A stretch of DNA of 64,000 nt from JBEKTW01 sp049515655. Lineage in GTDB: Bacteria; Bacteroidota; Ignavibacteria; UBA10030; SZUA-254. Below the pieces are notes generated by a model. That model was not told where the DNA came from and made no database searches. It saw nothing but the letters and a program-made list of their open reading frames with translations. Both the position numbers and the translations under genes were made by a program. The stretch is from NCBI GenBank assembly GCA_049515655.1, contig JBEKTW010000015.1, positions 26,491 to 90,490 on the forward strand, in the 5' to 3' direction. Below, piece after piece: positions 53,428 through 61,402 of this stretch. The number at the start of each line of letters is the position of its first letter. The stretch's first letter is position 1.

Positions 53428-54621
53428 ATGAAAATACTCCAGGGTGTCCGTGTCCTTGACTTGACCAACGTGCTTTCGGGTCCGTTTGCAACCTTGCATC
53501 TTGCCCTGCTTGGAGCCGATGTCATAAAAATCGAAAATCCAACGGATGGCGACCTCGCACGTAAGCTTGGTTGTGTACCGAAGTACAATCAAATGCTGTT
53601 AGGGACGAGCTTTCTTGCGCAAAATGCCAACAAGAAGTCGGTGACTCTGAATCTGAAAACCCCCGAAGGGAAGGAAATTTTCAAGAGACTTGCAAAAACC
53701 GCCGATGTCATCGTGGAAAATTTCCGCCCTGACGTCATGTCCCGCCTTGGGTTGTCGTATACAGTGTTATCTGAAATTAATCCGCGACTTATCTATTGCG
53801 CGATTTCCGGATTTGGTCAGACGGGACCCGATGCCATGAAACCCGCGTACGATCAGATCATTCAGGGGCTGAGCGGCGAGATGGCGATCAACGGCGACGA
53901 ACGCTTGAATCCACTCCGCGCCGGCTTTCCCGTGTGCGATACGGTCGGCGGACTCAATGCGGCTTTCGCGATCATGGCGGCACTCTATCATCGTGAGAGA
54001 ACCGGTGAAGGGCAGTTCATCGATGTCGCCCTGCTCGATTCCATCATGCCGCTGATGGGTTGGGTCGCGGCAAACCTCCTTATTGGCGGTCAACGACCCG
54101 TCCTGATGGGGAATGACAACTTTACGGCGGCGCCATCGGGAACGTTCAAGACGAAGGACGGCCACATCAACATTGCGGCGAACAAACAGGAACAGTGGGA
54201 AGCGGTGGCCGAGGTTCTCGGTGTGCCCGAACTCAAAACGGATCCGCGATTCCAGGAACGAGACACGCGAAAGAAAAACCGGCGGCTCCTTACACCACTT
54301 CTGGAAAAAGAATTGATGCGCAACACGACGAGTTATTGGGTGGGGGCGCTCAACGCGAAAGACGTTCCCTCGGGTGAGATTCTGGGGTTGGAAGAAGCTC
54401 TCACCGCATTGCAGATTCAACACCGCAGGACGATCCAATCGATCAACGTCGAGGGAATCGGAGAGGTGAAATTGTTCAATCTCACCGCACGGTTGGAAAA
54501 AACTCCCGGCGTTCTCGATTCCCCCCCGCCACGTCTGTCCGCGAACACGGATGAGGTGCTCCAGGGCGTGGGGTACACGAAGGAAGAGATCCAAAAGTTC
54601 AGAGAGAAAAAAATCATCTAG
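53428..54621 (+). CDS. CaiB/BaiF-family CoA-transferase (family III)
   Basis: Family III CoA-transferases move CoA between acids through an aspartyl-CoA intermediate. The 397-residue protein opens with GVRVLDLTNVLSGPFATLHL and contains NANKKSVTLNLKTPEGKEIF, VIVENFRPDVMSRLGL and the ISGFGQTGPDAMKPAYDQIIQ region; the Asp within PAYDQIIQ is the likely catalytic residue. DAFR-type C-terminal substrate segments follow. It is 43 bases after the lyase gene with GAGG before ATG 53428. Activation of the hydroxy acid to its CoA ester before cleavage by the lyase is the obvious pairing; the donor (succinyl-CoA or acetyl-CoA) is unknown. Confidence 0.92.
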   Translation: MKILQGVRVLDLTNVLSGPFATLHLALLGADVIKIENPTDGDLARKLGCVPKYNQMLLGTSFLAQNANKKSVTLNLKTPEGKEIFKRLAKTADVIVENFRPDVMSRLGLSYTVLSEINPRLIYCAISGFGQTGPDAMKPAYDQIIQGLSGEMAINGDERLNPLRAGFPVCDTVGGLNAAFAIMAALYHRERTGEGQFIDVALLDSIMPLMGWVAANLLIGGQRPVLMGNDNFTAAPSGTFKTKDGHINIAANKQEQWEAVAEVLGVPELKTDPRFQERDTRKKNRRLLTPLLEKELMRNTTSYWVGALNAKDVPSGEILGLEEALTALQIQHRRTIQSINVEGIGEVKLFNLTARLEKTPGVLDSPPPRLSANTDEVLQGVGYTKEEIQKFREKKII

Positions 54622-54664
54622 CGTACTGTCTCGGAAATAGATTGATTAAGTTTTGCGGCCTTTA

Positions 54665-54724
54665 ACCCTCACCCCTTTCCCCTCTCCCGAGTTCGGGAGA
54701 GGGGAATTAAAGGGGAGAGGGTAG
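54665..54724. repeat. Intergenic inverted repeat (CCCTCTCCCGA type)
   Basis: CCCCTCTCCCGA and TCGGGAGAGGGG form a twelve-base-pair stem with a two-base loop, inside a larger imperfect palindrome that begins ACCCTCACCCC and ends GGGGAGAGGGT. Elements of this form are widespread between genes in environmental bacteria (recalled). A related hairpin set occurs at 63.6 kb. It could also end the transcript of the CoA-transferase gene, though no T-run follows. Confidence 0.8.
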
Positions 54725-54817
54725 TGAACGGCACACGGTTCCAAGAATTTATTCAACTTATTTGAGGTACAGGAGACTGGCCGTACTTCTATTAATTTTA
54801 TTCTAAGGAAAGAAGCT

Positions 54818-56107
54818 ATGGGAATGACAGTCGTTGAAAAGATCCTGGCGAAGGCGTCCGGACAGACATCGGTCAAGGTTGGTGACGTGCTCGAGCCGAA
54901 AGTTGACCTTGCCATGTCGCATGAGAATGGCGCGCTGGTCATGAATCAATTCATGGAGATCTACAAGGGAACGGGACTCCGGCCAAAGATCTGGGATCCA
55001 TCGAGAATTGCGATCATCTTTGACCACCGTATTCCCGCGGAATCTTCAAAGACAGCGTCGAACCAGAAAAAGATCCGGGAGTTTGTCTCTGCCAACGACA
55101 TCCTGAAATTCCATGATATCCGCGGCGACGTCGGCGGCATTTGCCATCAAATTCTGCCGGAAAATGGATATGTACGGCCCGGCTCCGTGGTTGTGGGAAC
55201 AGATTCGCATACCACGAGCCATGGCGCGCTCGGTGCCTTCGCCTTCGGTATCGGTGCGACGGAGATGGCGAGTGTATGGGCGTTGGGAACGGTGCTGAAC
55301 GTCGAGGTTCCCGCCACAATTCGGGTGAACGTCGTCGGGAAGTTTCCGGATTTTGTCGGCCCCAAGGATCTCATCCTCCATCTCATCGGCAAGATGACCG
55401 CCGAGGGTGCGAACTTCAAAGTAATCGAGTTCCAGGGCGAGACCATTCGCAACATGCCGACATCGGGTCGCCTTGTCATTTGCAACATGGCCGTCGAAGC
55501 GGGTGCGACATCCGGCATTGTGCCGGCAGATGCTGAAACCGCACGCTATCTGAAAGAAGAGGCAGGAGTGAAGGAAAAGCTGGAGTTGGTTCAGCCCGAC
55601 CCCGATGCACACTATGACCAAACGATCACCATCGATGTGTCGAAGCTCACGCCGCAAATTGCATGCCCGCATACAGTCGATAACGTGAAATCGATTGAAG
55701 AGGTTGCCGGCAAGAAAGTTCATCAGGTCGTCATCGGTTCGTGCACGAATGGCCGCCTCGATGATCTGGCCGTTGCCGCAAGCATCATCAAGGGGAAACG
55801 GATTGCAAAGAACGCACGCATGTTGATCTTTCCCGCCTCGGGGAAGATCTATCGGCAGGCACTTGAGCGCGGATATATCAATGATTTCATATCGGCAGGC
55901 GCTGTTGTGATGAATCCTGGTTGCGGTCCGTGTCTCGGTGTCCACGAAGGCGCTCTGGGGGATGGTGAAGTGGCTCTTTCAACGACCAATCGAAACTTCA
56001 AGGGCCGGATGGGCAATCCCAACTCTGAGGTCTATCTCTGCTCGCCCGCAGTCGCCGCGGCCTCGGCGCTGACAGGAGTAATAACTGATCCCCGGAAAGG
56101 AGATTAA
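54818..56107 (+). CDS. 3-isopropylmalate/homoaconitate-type dehydratase, large subunit
   Basis: The 429-residue aconitase-superfamily subunit binds a [4Fe-4S] cluster through Cys of GSCTNGR and the two Cys of NPGCGPCLG. VVGTDSHTTSHGALGAFAFG and AMSHENGALVMNQF are typical of the LeuC/HacA group. It isomerises a 2-hydroxy acid through a dehydrated intermediate. The small subunit gene starts three bases later. Within this cluster it would act before the dehydrogenase at 51285. LeuC for leucine synthesis is possible, but no isopropylmalate synthase is in the window. Start ATG 54818 with AAGGAAAG ahead. Confidence 0.94.
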   Translation: MGMTVVEKILAKASGQTSVKVGDVLEPKVDLAMSHENGALVMNQFMEIYKGTGLRPKIWDPSRIAIIFDHRIPAESSKTASNQKKIREFVSANDILKFHDIRGDVGGICHQILPENGYVRPGSVVVGTDSHTTSHGALGAFAFGIGATEMASVWALGTVLNVEVPATIRVNVVGKFPDFVGPKDLILHLIGKMTAEGANFKVIEFQGETIRNMPTSGRLVICNMAVEAGATSGIVPADAETARYLKEEAGVKEKLELVQPDPDAHYDQTITIDVSKLTPQIACPHTVDNVKSIEEVAGKKVHQVVIGSCTNGRLDDLAVAASIIKGKRIAKNARMLIFPASGKIYRQALERGYINDFISAGAVVMNPGCGPCLGVHEGALGDGEVALSTTNRNFKGRMGNPNSEVYLCSPAVAAASALTGVITDPRKGD

Positions 56108-56109
56108 AA

Positions 56110-56607
56110 ATGGCAACTGTAGTTTTGAAATTGGGTGATGATGTTTCAACCGACGTAATATATCCCGGACGGTACATGGCGACCGTCCTGCCGACGGAAA
56201 CTCCGCAGTATGCGTTTGCAGATCTTGTTGAGTTCAACGCAAAGCTGAAAGCAAAACAAATTCCACCGGGCAGCGTCATTGTCGCGGGGAAGAATTTCGG
56301 CTGCGGGTCATCGCGTGAGCAGGCCGTGTCGGCACTGAAAGGGCATGATCTCATTGTTGTCGCGGAAGGTTTTGCAAGAATCTTTCTGCAAAACTCCATC
56401 AATCTCGGTTTGAAGCTCGTAGAAGCCCGCGGCGTCAAAGCATCCGAAGGTGATGAGCTAAAGGTCGAACGGGATAAACTGACGAATGTGTCAACGGGAA
56501 AAACCGCTTCGGTCGTCCAATTGCCGCCGGCGCGACAAGCCATCGTTGACGCGGGTGGATTGATACCTTTCACGAGAAAGAAACTGATGGAGAAAATGAG
56601 CATTTAG
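56110..56607 (+). CDS. 3-isopropylmalate/homoaconitate-type dehydratase, small subunit
   Basis: The 165-residue swivelling domain of the aconitase superfamily completes the active site with the large subunit. DDVSTDVIYPGRYM is the substrate-recognition loop and FGCGSSREQA carries the catalytic Ser/Arg. GFARIFLQNSINLGL is conserved. The length is typical of archaeal-type LeuD/HacB. The YPGRYM loop sequence, which sets substrate in this family, is not one I can tie to a single acid. GAAAGGAG precedes ATG 56110. Confidence 0.94.
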   Translation: MATVVLKLGDDVSTDVIYPGRYMATVLPTETPQYAFADLVEFNAKLKAKQIPPGSVIVAGKNFGCGSSREQAVSALKGHDLIVVAEGFARIFLQNSINLGLKLVEARGVKASEGDELKVERDKLTNVSTGKTASVVQLPPARQAIVDAGGLIPFTRKKLMEKMSI

Positions 56608-56658
56608 TCTGTTTTCTCCGGGCGGAGATACCGTTTGAAAATTTCCTCCAGATTCTTT

Positions 56659-56711
56659 CATTTCTCAAACCTGCAAGGAGGGAATTAGCCCTTTTTCACC
56701 ATTGAGAAATG
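56659..56711. promoter_or_regulatory. Split inverted repeat, candidate enhancer-type site A for the usp promoter
   Basis: CATTTCTCAA (56659-56668) and TTGAGAAATG (56702-56711) are perfect inverted copies, centres 43 bases apart, about four helical turns. They lie 109-152 bases upstream of the sigma-54 promoter at 56811 and repeat the arms of the dyad at 16013. Confidence 0.5.
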
Positions 56712-56810
56712 AGATCCCAACGAGAGGCTCTAAGCTATTCTGAATGAATGATTTTCAGCCATTCTCGAATTTCCCTTGGATTTGATGCATCCTGGCAAGC
56801 GGAAGTAGGG

Positions 56811-56826
56811 TGGCATATCAGTTGCT
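56811..56826 (+). promoter_or_regulatory. Sigma-54 promoter for the usp-hemerythrin genes
   Basis: TGGCATATCAGTTGCT matches TGGCAY-N5-TTGCW exactly. It is 22 bases before ATG 56849, giving a short leader that still holds AGGAAG as ribosome-binding site. Confidence 0.85.
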
Positions 56827-56848
56827 ATAAATATAGAACAGGAAGTTG

Positions 56849-57364
56849 ATGAAAATGACCCCGTACAGTATAAAAAATATCCTTGTGACTACGGATTTGT
56901 CAGAGCTTTCTGCCGTTGCCTTCGAGCACGCATTGACCCTCGCATTGCTGACAGGGGCGAAAGTTCATCTGATTCACGTCGTCGAGGATGCATCAAAACG
57001 TCCGTCGAAAACCTCTAAGAAGCGGACGGGAGCTTCGTATCGAATCCGCGAAGCAACCCTCAAGAGGAAAATGCAAGAGTTCCTGACGGAGCAAGGGATT
57101 GACCACAAGTCTCTCCGGCTGATCGTCCGGCGCGGTCACCCGCACCGCGAGGTCCTGCGCTACACGCGGGATGCAAAGATTGACCTTGTCATCATTGCAA
57201 CCCACGGGCGCACCGGAGTCGCGCACATGTTGATGGGCAGCATCGCGGAGAAGATAGTTCGGCTTTCGCCCGTTCCGGTCCTTACGGTCAAACCCAAAGC
57301 GTTCGTCGACGAGCTCATCACGCAGGATGATGTCGAGTGGGACTTGCACATTCACAACCCGTGA
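56849..57364 (+). CDS. Universal stress protein (UspA family)
   Basis: The 171-residue cytoplasmic protein has the UspA fold: KNILVTTDLSELSAVAFEHAL at the N terminus, then VHLIHVVED, a charged insert of about 20 residues (residues 50-70), RRGHPHREVLRYTRDAKIDL and the ATP-binding stretch ATHGRTGVAHMLMGSIAEKI ending in SPVPVLTV. The G-x2-G-x6-GS pattern indicates an ATP-binding member. Usp proteins help survival during stasis or energy stress. It is controlled by a sigma-54 promoter and precedes a hemerythrin gene by 25 bases, so a response to nitrogen oxides, oxygen or redox stress is plausible. An ATG six bases further in is an alternative start. Confidence 0.92.
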   Translation: MKMTPYSIKNILVTTDLSELSAVAFEHALTLALLTGAKVHLIHVVEDASKRPSKTSKKRTGASYRIREATLKRKMQEFLTEQGIDHKSLRLIVRRGHPHREVLRYTRDAKIDLVIIATHGRTGVAHMLMGSIAEKIVRLSPVPVLTVKPKAFVDELITQDDVEWDLHIHNP

Positions 57365-57389
57365 AGCATGAGAGTAAGGTCCAAAAAGA

Positions 57390-57926
57390 TTGAAACATAG
57401 CGAACAACATACAATCCGGCATACCACCGGAGACGTGCTCGACCCGATCGAAATCCTGACGAAGGAACACAATGAGTGCCTTCGACATCTGGCAAGGATG
57501 GAAAACGCGGCGGAGTATATCCAAACCAACGGGTTTTCGCATGAGGCATATACTCAAATTGCCGCAACCATCAGATTCATCGATACCGTCATGCGGCAGC
57601 ACGATGAGAAGGAAGAAAAATATGTCTTCTCGATGATGGACCGTCATGTCACCGGAGCACCACAGGTGATGCGGAATGAGCACCGGGAATTGTGGATTGC
57701 GTTCAAACAATTGATCCGGACAGTCGAAGATATTGAGGAAGGGCGGCTGCACGGGACTTCGATCGTCGAGCTGGTCCAGTCTGCGGAGGCCGTTGTAGAG
57801 CATTTGACCAGTCACATTACAAAAGAAAATGAGGTGGTCTTCCCCATGGCAAAACAAATGCTCACGAAAGAGGAGTATGATGAACTGCGTGCAAGCATGG
57901 CGAAGTTGCCCCCGCTGGTCTCGTAG
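57390..57926 (+). CDS. Hemerythrin-like HHE-domain protein
   Basis: The 178-residue helical protein contains a hemerythrin cation-binding domain: ILTKEHNECLRHL with the first His/Glu, VMRQHDEKEEKYVFSMM with HxxxE, MRNEHRELWIAF, and HLTSHITKENEVVFPMAKQ with the last HxxxE. These ligands bind a di-iron centre that senses or carries oxygen or nitric oxide. ATG is not available near the N terminus, so TTG 57390 is used. It lies 25 bases behind usp and is probably in the same sigma-54-driven transcript. A sensing or protective role in an otherwise anaerobic organism fits. Confidence 0.88.
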   Translation: MKHSEQHTIRHTTGDVLDPIEILTKEHNECLRHLARMENAAEYIQTNGFSHEAYTQIAATIRFIDTVMRQHDEKEEKYVFSMMDRHVTGAPQVMRNEHRELWIAFKQLIRTVEDIEEGRLHGTSIVELVQSAEAVVEHLTSHITKENEVVFPMAKQMLTKEEYDELRASMAKLPPLVS

Positions 57927-57932
57927 AGAAAA

Positions 57933-58007
57933 ATGATTGCGTTTACCATGAAGAAGGAACATCGGCCGTGGATGGACAACGTCGCAAAGAACACGTATAA
58001 CCATTGA
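57933..58007 (+). CDS. Possible 24-residue small ORF
   Basis: ATG 57933 opens a 24-codon frame (MIAFTMKKEHRPWMDNVAKN, then TYNH) between the hemerythrin and NfnA-like genes. AGAGAAAA precedes it. No family is recognised and it may be chance. An internal ATG at 57948 would give 19 residues. Confidence 0.2.
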   Translation: MIAFTMKKEHRPWMDNVAKNTYNH

Positions 58008-58016
58008 GGAGAACAG

Positions 58017-58880
58017 GTGTACACAATTCTGGAAAAACAGGATCTGGCGCCGACACTCGGTAAGTTTGTGATTGAAGCTCCCTTCATCGCGCGGAAACGC
58101 AAAGCGGGGAACTTTGTCATCATTCGAGTGCTAGAAACAGGTGAGCGAATTCCCCTGACGATTGTTGACGGCGACCCGGAGAAGGGCACGATCACGCTCA
58201 TCGTCCAGGGAATCGGAAAGACTACAAAGTTACTCTTGACCAAGAAAGCCGGAGACTCGCTGGTCGACGTGGTCGGCCCGCTTGGCAATCCCACCCCTAT
58301 TGAGTATCACGGCGCTGTCGCATGCGTCGGCGGCGGAGTTGGGACGGCCGAGCTCTATCCAATTGCAAAAGCACTTAAGAAAGCTGGAAATAAACTCTAT
58401 TCTATTGTTGGTGCCCGCTCCAAAGACCTAATTATCCTCGAAAATGAGATGTCTGCGATCTCCGACAATACTTTTGTTACCACCGATGACGGCTCGTACG
58501 GCCGGAAGGGGTTCGTAACCGACCAACTGAAGGACCTCCTTGAGTCGCCCGCGGGCATTTCGACGGTGTATGCCATCGGACCGCTTCCAATGATGAAAGC
58601 TGTTTCAAATCTCACGCGCAGCTATGGGACGAAAACATATGTGAGTCTCAACGCCATTATGGTTGATGGAACCGGTATGTGCGGCGGGTGCAGGGTGACC
58701 GTTGACGGACAGATGAAGTTCGCCTGTGTAGATGGACCTGAGTTTGATGGTCATAAGGTTGATTTTGATGAACTCATCATGCGCAACAGAACGTACGTCG
58801 ACCTCGAGCGCATTTCGGACACCGCATCTCACAACGAATCTATTGACTTGCATACGGGGATAATGTATGAATTACGTTAA
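58017..58880 (+). CDS. NfnA-like (SudB-like) FAD/[2Fe-2S] subunit of NAD(P)H:ferredoxin transhydrogenase
   Basis: The 287-residue protein is of the ferredoxin-NADP reductase type found as NfnA or sulfide dehydrogenase subunit. It has an FAD domain (RIPLTIVDGDPEKGTITLIV), the nucleotide domain (VACVGGGVGTAELYPIA), and a C-terminal iron-sulfur segment GTGMCGGCRV and FACVDGPEF, whose cysteines bind a [2Fe-2S] cluster. It pairs with the next gene, with which it overlaps by 14 bases. NfnAB couples NADH, NADPH and ferredoxin by electron bifurcation. The start GTG 58017 follows GAGGAGA. Confidence 0.92.
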   Translation: MYTILEKQDLAPTLGKFVIEAPFIARKRKAGNFVIIRVLETGERIPLTIVDGDPEKGTITLIVQGIGKTTKLLLTKKAGDSLVDVVGPLGNPTPIEYHGAVACVGGGVGTAELYPIAKALKKAGNKLYSIVGARSKDLIILENEMSAISDNTFVTTDDGSYGRKGFVTDQLKDLLESPAGISTVYAIGPLPMMKAVSNLTRSYGTKTYVSLNAIMVDGTGMCGGCRVTVDGQMKFACVDGPEFDGHKVDFDELIMRNRTYVDLERISDTASHNESIDLHTGIMYELR

Positions 58881-60339
58881 TCCCCTTAAACCATCGGAGC
58901 GGATGAAAATTCCGCGTCAACTGTCTATCGAACAAGACGCGGCGGAACGGTCCAGGAATTTTCTCGAGGTCTCCATGGGATTGAACCAGGAGCGTGCAAG
59001 CGTCGAGGCCACCCGATGCCTGGAATGCAAAAACCCCGTCTGCGTCGAAGGATGTCCCGTCGGCATTGATATTCGAGGGTTCATTCAACTTGCCTTGAAG
59101 GGTGATTTTGTCGGGGCAGTGAACAAGATCCGTGAGGCCAACTACCTCCCGGCAATCTGCGGACGTGTCTGCCCCCAGGAATCGCAGTGCGAGGAGATAT
59201 GCACCTTGGGGAAGAAGCATTCTCCCGTTGCAATTGGAAAGCTCGAACGTTTTGTCGCCGACTACGAAATGCAGCATAACCTTTTTCGATCCCCAACGAT
59301 AGCGAGACAGCGGGACCAGAAGGTCGCGATTGTCGGTTCGGGACCCGGCGGACTCACCTGCGCGGCGGAGCTTGCCAAGCTCGGCTATAAAGTGACAGTC
59401 TTTGAAGCGCTGCACGCGGTTGGCGGTGTGCTCCGATACGGCATTCCGGAGTTCCGGTTGCCGCGGGCAATCCTCGACCTCGAGACCGACCGCATCAAAA
59501 ACCTGGGTGTGGAAATATACACGAACTTTGTCGTAGGCCGGACAGCCACGATAGATGAATTGTTCAACGAGTGGGGTTTCAGCGCGATCTACCTCGGAAC
59601 GGGCGCGGGAACACCGACATTCATGGGCATCCCCGGAGAGAGTTTAAGCGGAGTCTACTCGGCAAATGAATACCTCACGAGGGTGAACCTTATGCGAGCG
59701 TACGATTTTCCTCATTACGATACGCCCATCAAAATCGGCAAGCAGGTGGCCGTCATCGGCGGTGGCAACACCGCAATGGATGCCGTGCGAACATCGCGCC
59801 GGCTCGGGGCGGAACACGCCTATCTCATCTACCGGCGGTCACGCCAGGAAATGCCCGCGCGAGAGGAAGAAATCCATCACGCGGAAGAAGAAGGCGTCGA
59901 GTTTATGCTGCTGACGAACCCCGTGAGAATTCTGAGCGATAATAATAACTGGGTTCGCGGAATTGAATGCCAGAGAATGGAATTGGGTGAGCCCGATGAA
60001 TCGGGACGCCGCAAACCGATCGCGATCAAAGGATCGGAGTTTGTCATTCCCTTGCAAACGGTTGTCGAGGCGGTGGGACAGAAAGCCAACCCCATCATCC
60101 AGGCGACCACGCCGGGATTGGAGACGAGCAAGCGCGGAACGGTTGTCGTCAACGAGGAACAGCGCACGAGTCGCGAAGGAATATTTGCGGGAGGAGATCT
60201 CTCGCGCGGCGGTGCAACGGTGATACTTGCCATGCGGGACGGCAAACAGGCCGCGGCTGCAATGCATAAGTACCTTCTCACCAGGTCCGGACAGGCTTCT
60301 CTCGTCAAGGACGTGGAAGAAGTATCCGTTCCGTCTTGA
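58867..60339 (+). CDS. NfnB-like (GltD-like) NADPH/4Fe-4S oxidoreductase subunit
   Basis: The 490-residue flavoprotein resembles the small subunit of glutamate synthase and NfnB. The N-terminal cysteine-rich part (RCLECKNPVCVEGCPVGI and CGRVCPQESQCEEICTLG) binds two [4Fe-4S] clusters. VAIVGSGPGGLTCAAELAKL binds FAD, VAVIGGGNTAMDAVRTSRRL binds NAD(P)H, and IFAGGDLSRGGATVILAMRDG closes the FAD site. With the upstream subunit it forms a bifurcating transhydrogenase in anaerobes. No glutamate synthase large subunit is near, which favours Nfn over GltD. It ends directly against the butyrate kinase ATG. Confidence 0.94.
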   Translation: MNYVNPLKPSERMKIPRQLSIEQDAAERSRNFLEVSMGLNQERASVEATRCLECKNPVCVEGCPVGIDIRGFIQLALKGDFVGAVNKIREANYLPAICGRVCPQESQCEEICTLGKKHSPVAIGKLERFVADYEMQHNLFRSPTIARQRDQKVAIVGSGPGGLTCAAELAKLGYKVTVFEALHAVGGVLRYGIPEFRLPRAILDLETDRIKNLGVEIYTNFVVGRTATIDELFNEWGFSAIYLGTGAGTPTFMGIPGESLSGVYSANEYLTRVNLMRAYDFPHYDTPIKIGKQVAVIGGGNTAMDAVRTSRRLGAEHAYLIYRRSRQEMPAREEEIHHAEEEGVEFMLLTNPVRILSDNNNWVRGIECQRMELGEPDESGRRKPIAIKGSEFVIPLQTVVEAVGQKANPIIQATTPGLETSKRGTVVVNEEQRTSREGIFAGGDLSRGGATVILAMRDGKQAAAAMHKYLLTRSGQASLVKDVEEVSVPS

Positions 60340-61401
60340 ATGAGCGCTCCGTTCAGCATTGTCGTTCTGAATCCGGGGTCAACTTCAACAAAGGTTGCCC
60401 TATTCCACGACGACCATGCTGTGCGCGCGGACACGATCGCCCACGGAGTCGGTGACCTTCGGCGGTTCTCGACGGTGTGGGAACAGTATGCCTACCGGCT
60501 GCAACTCTGCAAACAATGGACGAAAGAAAATGTCAAAGAGTGTTCCGCCGTCGTGGGCATGGGGGGGTTGCTGCGATCGGTGGAAGGCGGAGTCTATCGC
60601 GTTAATCAAACAATGCTGAGAGACGCCCGCGCGAATCTCCAGGGTGAACATGCTTCCAATCTGGGATGCGCCCTCGCCCACGATCTTGCGTCCCGGTATC
60701 GGGTTCCCGCCTATGTCGTTGACCCGGTGTCGGTTGACGAATTTGAATCCCTCGCCCGCTATTCCGGGCATCCTCTCATCGAGCGTCGAAGCCTATCCCA
60801 CGTGTTGAATATTCACGCCGCAGCGCGGAGGGCGGCGGAAGAGTTGCAGATACCGCTGGAGCAATCTTCATTTGTGATAGGACACCTTGGCGGCGGAATC
60901 TCGATCGCCCCGGTGAGGTCGGGCAGGATCATCGACGTGAACGACGCGGCAAGCGACGGGCCATTTTCCCCCGAACGCACGGGCGGACTTCCACTCCAGC
61001 CATTCATCACCCTGTGCACCTCCGGTAAGTTCTCCGAAGCAGAGCTTCGTAACCTGGTCATGGGTAAGGGCGGCATCGCCGCGTATCTCGGGACGAACTC
61101 GACGAAGGAAGTTGAAAGCCGCATCAAAGCCGGAGATGCCGTTGCTCTCGAAGTCTACCAGGCAATGGCATATCAAATCGCAAAGGAAATCGGGGCAATG
61201 GCGACCGTCCTCAACGGAAAGGTCAATGCCATCGTGCTGACGGGCGGAATCGCGCGGTCCACGATGGTAACCTCTTGGATTGAGGAACGCGTGAAATTTA
61301 TCGCGCAGGTGAAAGTGTTTCCCGGCGAAGATGAAATGTGCTCGCTCGCTCAAGGTGCACTCCGCGTGCTGCGGGGAGAAGAGCAGGCAAAGGAGTATTA
61401 G
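60340..61401 (+). CDS. buk: Butyrate kinase
   Basis: The 353-residue acetokinase-family enzyme phosphorylates butyrate or related short acids, or runs in reverse to make ATP from butyryl phosphate. VVLNPGSTSTKVALF is the family's first phosphate loop, VIGHLGGGISIAPVRSGRI the second, NDAASDGPFSPERTGGLP is the butyrate-kinase hallmark, and IVLTGGIARSTMV ends the ATP site. ATG 60340 begins immediately after the preceding stop. It is followed by the phosphate butyryltransferase gene, the order opposite to the ptb-buk order of clostridia. Branched-chain acyl kinase activity is an alternative. Confidence 0.95.
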   Translation: MSAPFSIVVLNPGSTSTKVALFHDDHAVRADTIAHGVGDLRRFSTVWEQYAYRLQLCKQWTKENVKECSAVVGMGGLLRSVEGGVYRVNQTMLRDARANLQGEHASNLGCALAHDLASRYRVPAYVVDPVSVDEFESLARYSGHPLIERRSLSHVLNIHAAARRAAEELQIPLEQSSFVIGHLGGGISIAPVRSGRIIDVNDAASDGPFSPERTGGLPLQPFITLCTSGKFSEAELRNLVMGKGGIAAYLGTNSTKEVESRIKAGDAVALEVYQAMAYQIAKEIGAMATVLNGKVNAIVLTGGIARSTMVTSWIEERVKFIAQVKVFPGEDEMCSLAQGALRVLRGEEQAKEY

Positions 61402-61402
61402 C

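Noticed and set aside
52410..53588. 392-codon minus-strand frame over the lyase gene and the CoA-transferase start
   Set aside because: It reads opposite two conserved genes and shows no family signature. Long antisense frames are common in GC-rich coding DNA.
55046..55945. 299-codon minus-strand frame opposite the dehydratase large subunit
   Set aside because: It is an antisense shadow of conserved iron-sulfur and substrate segments. No start signal.
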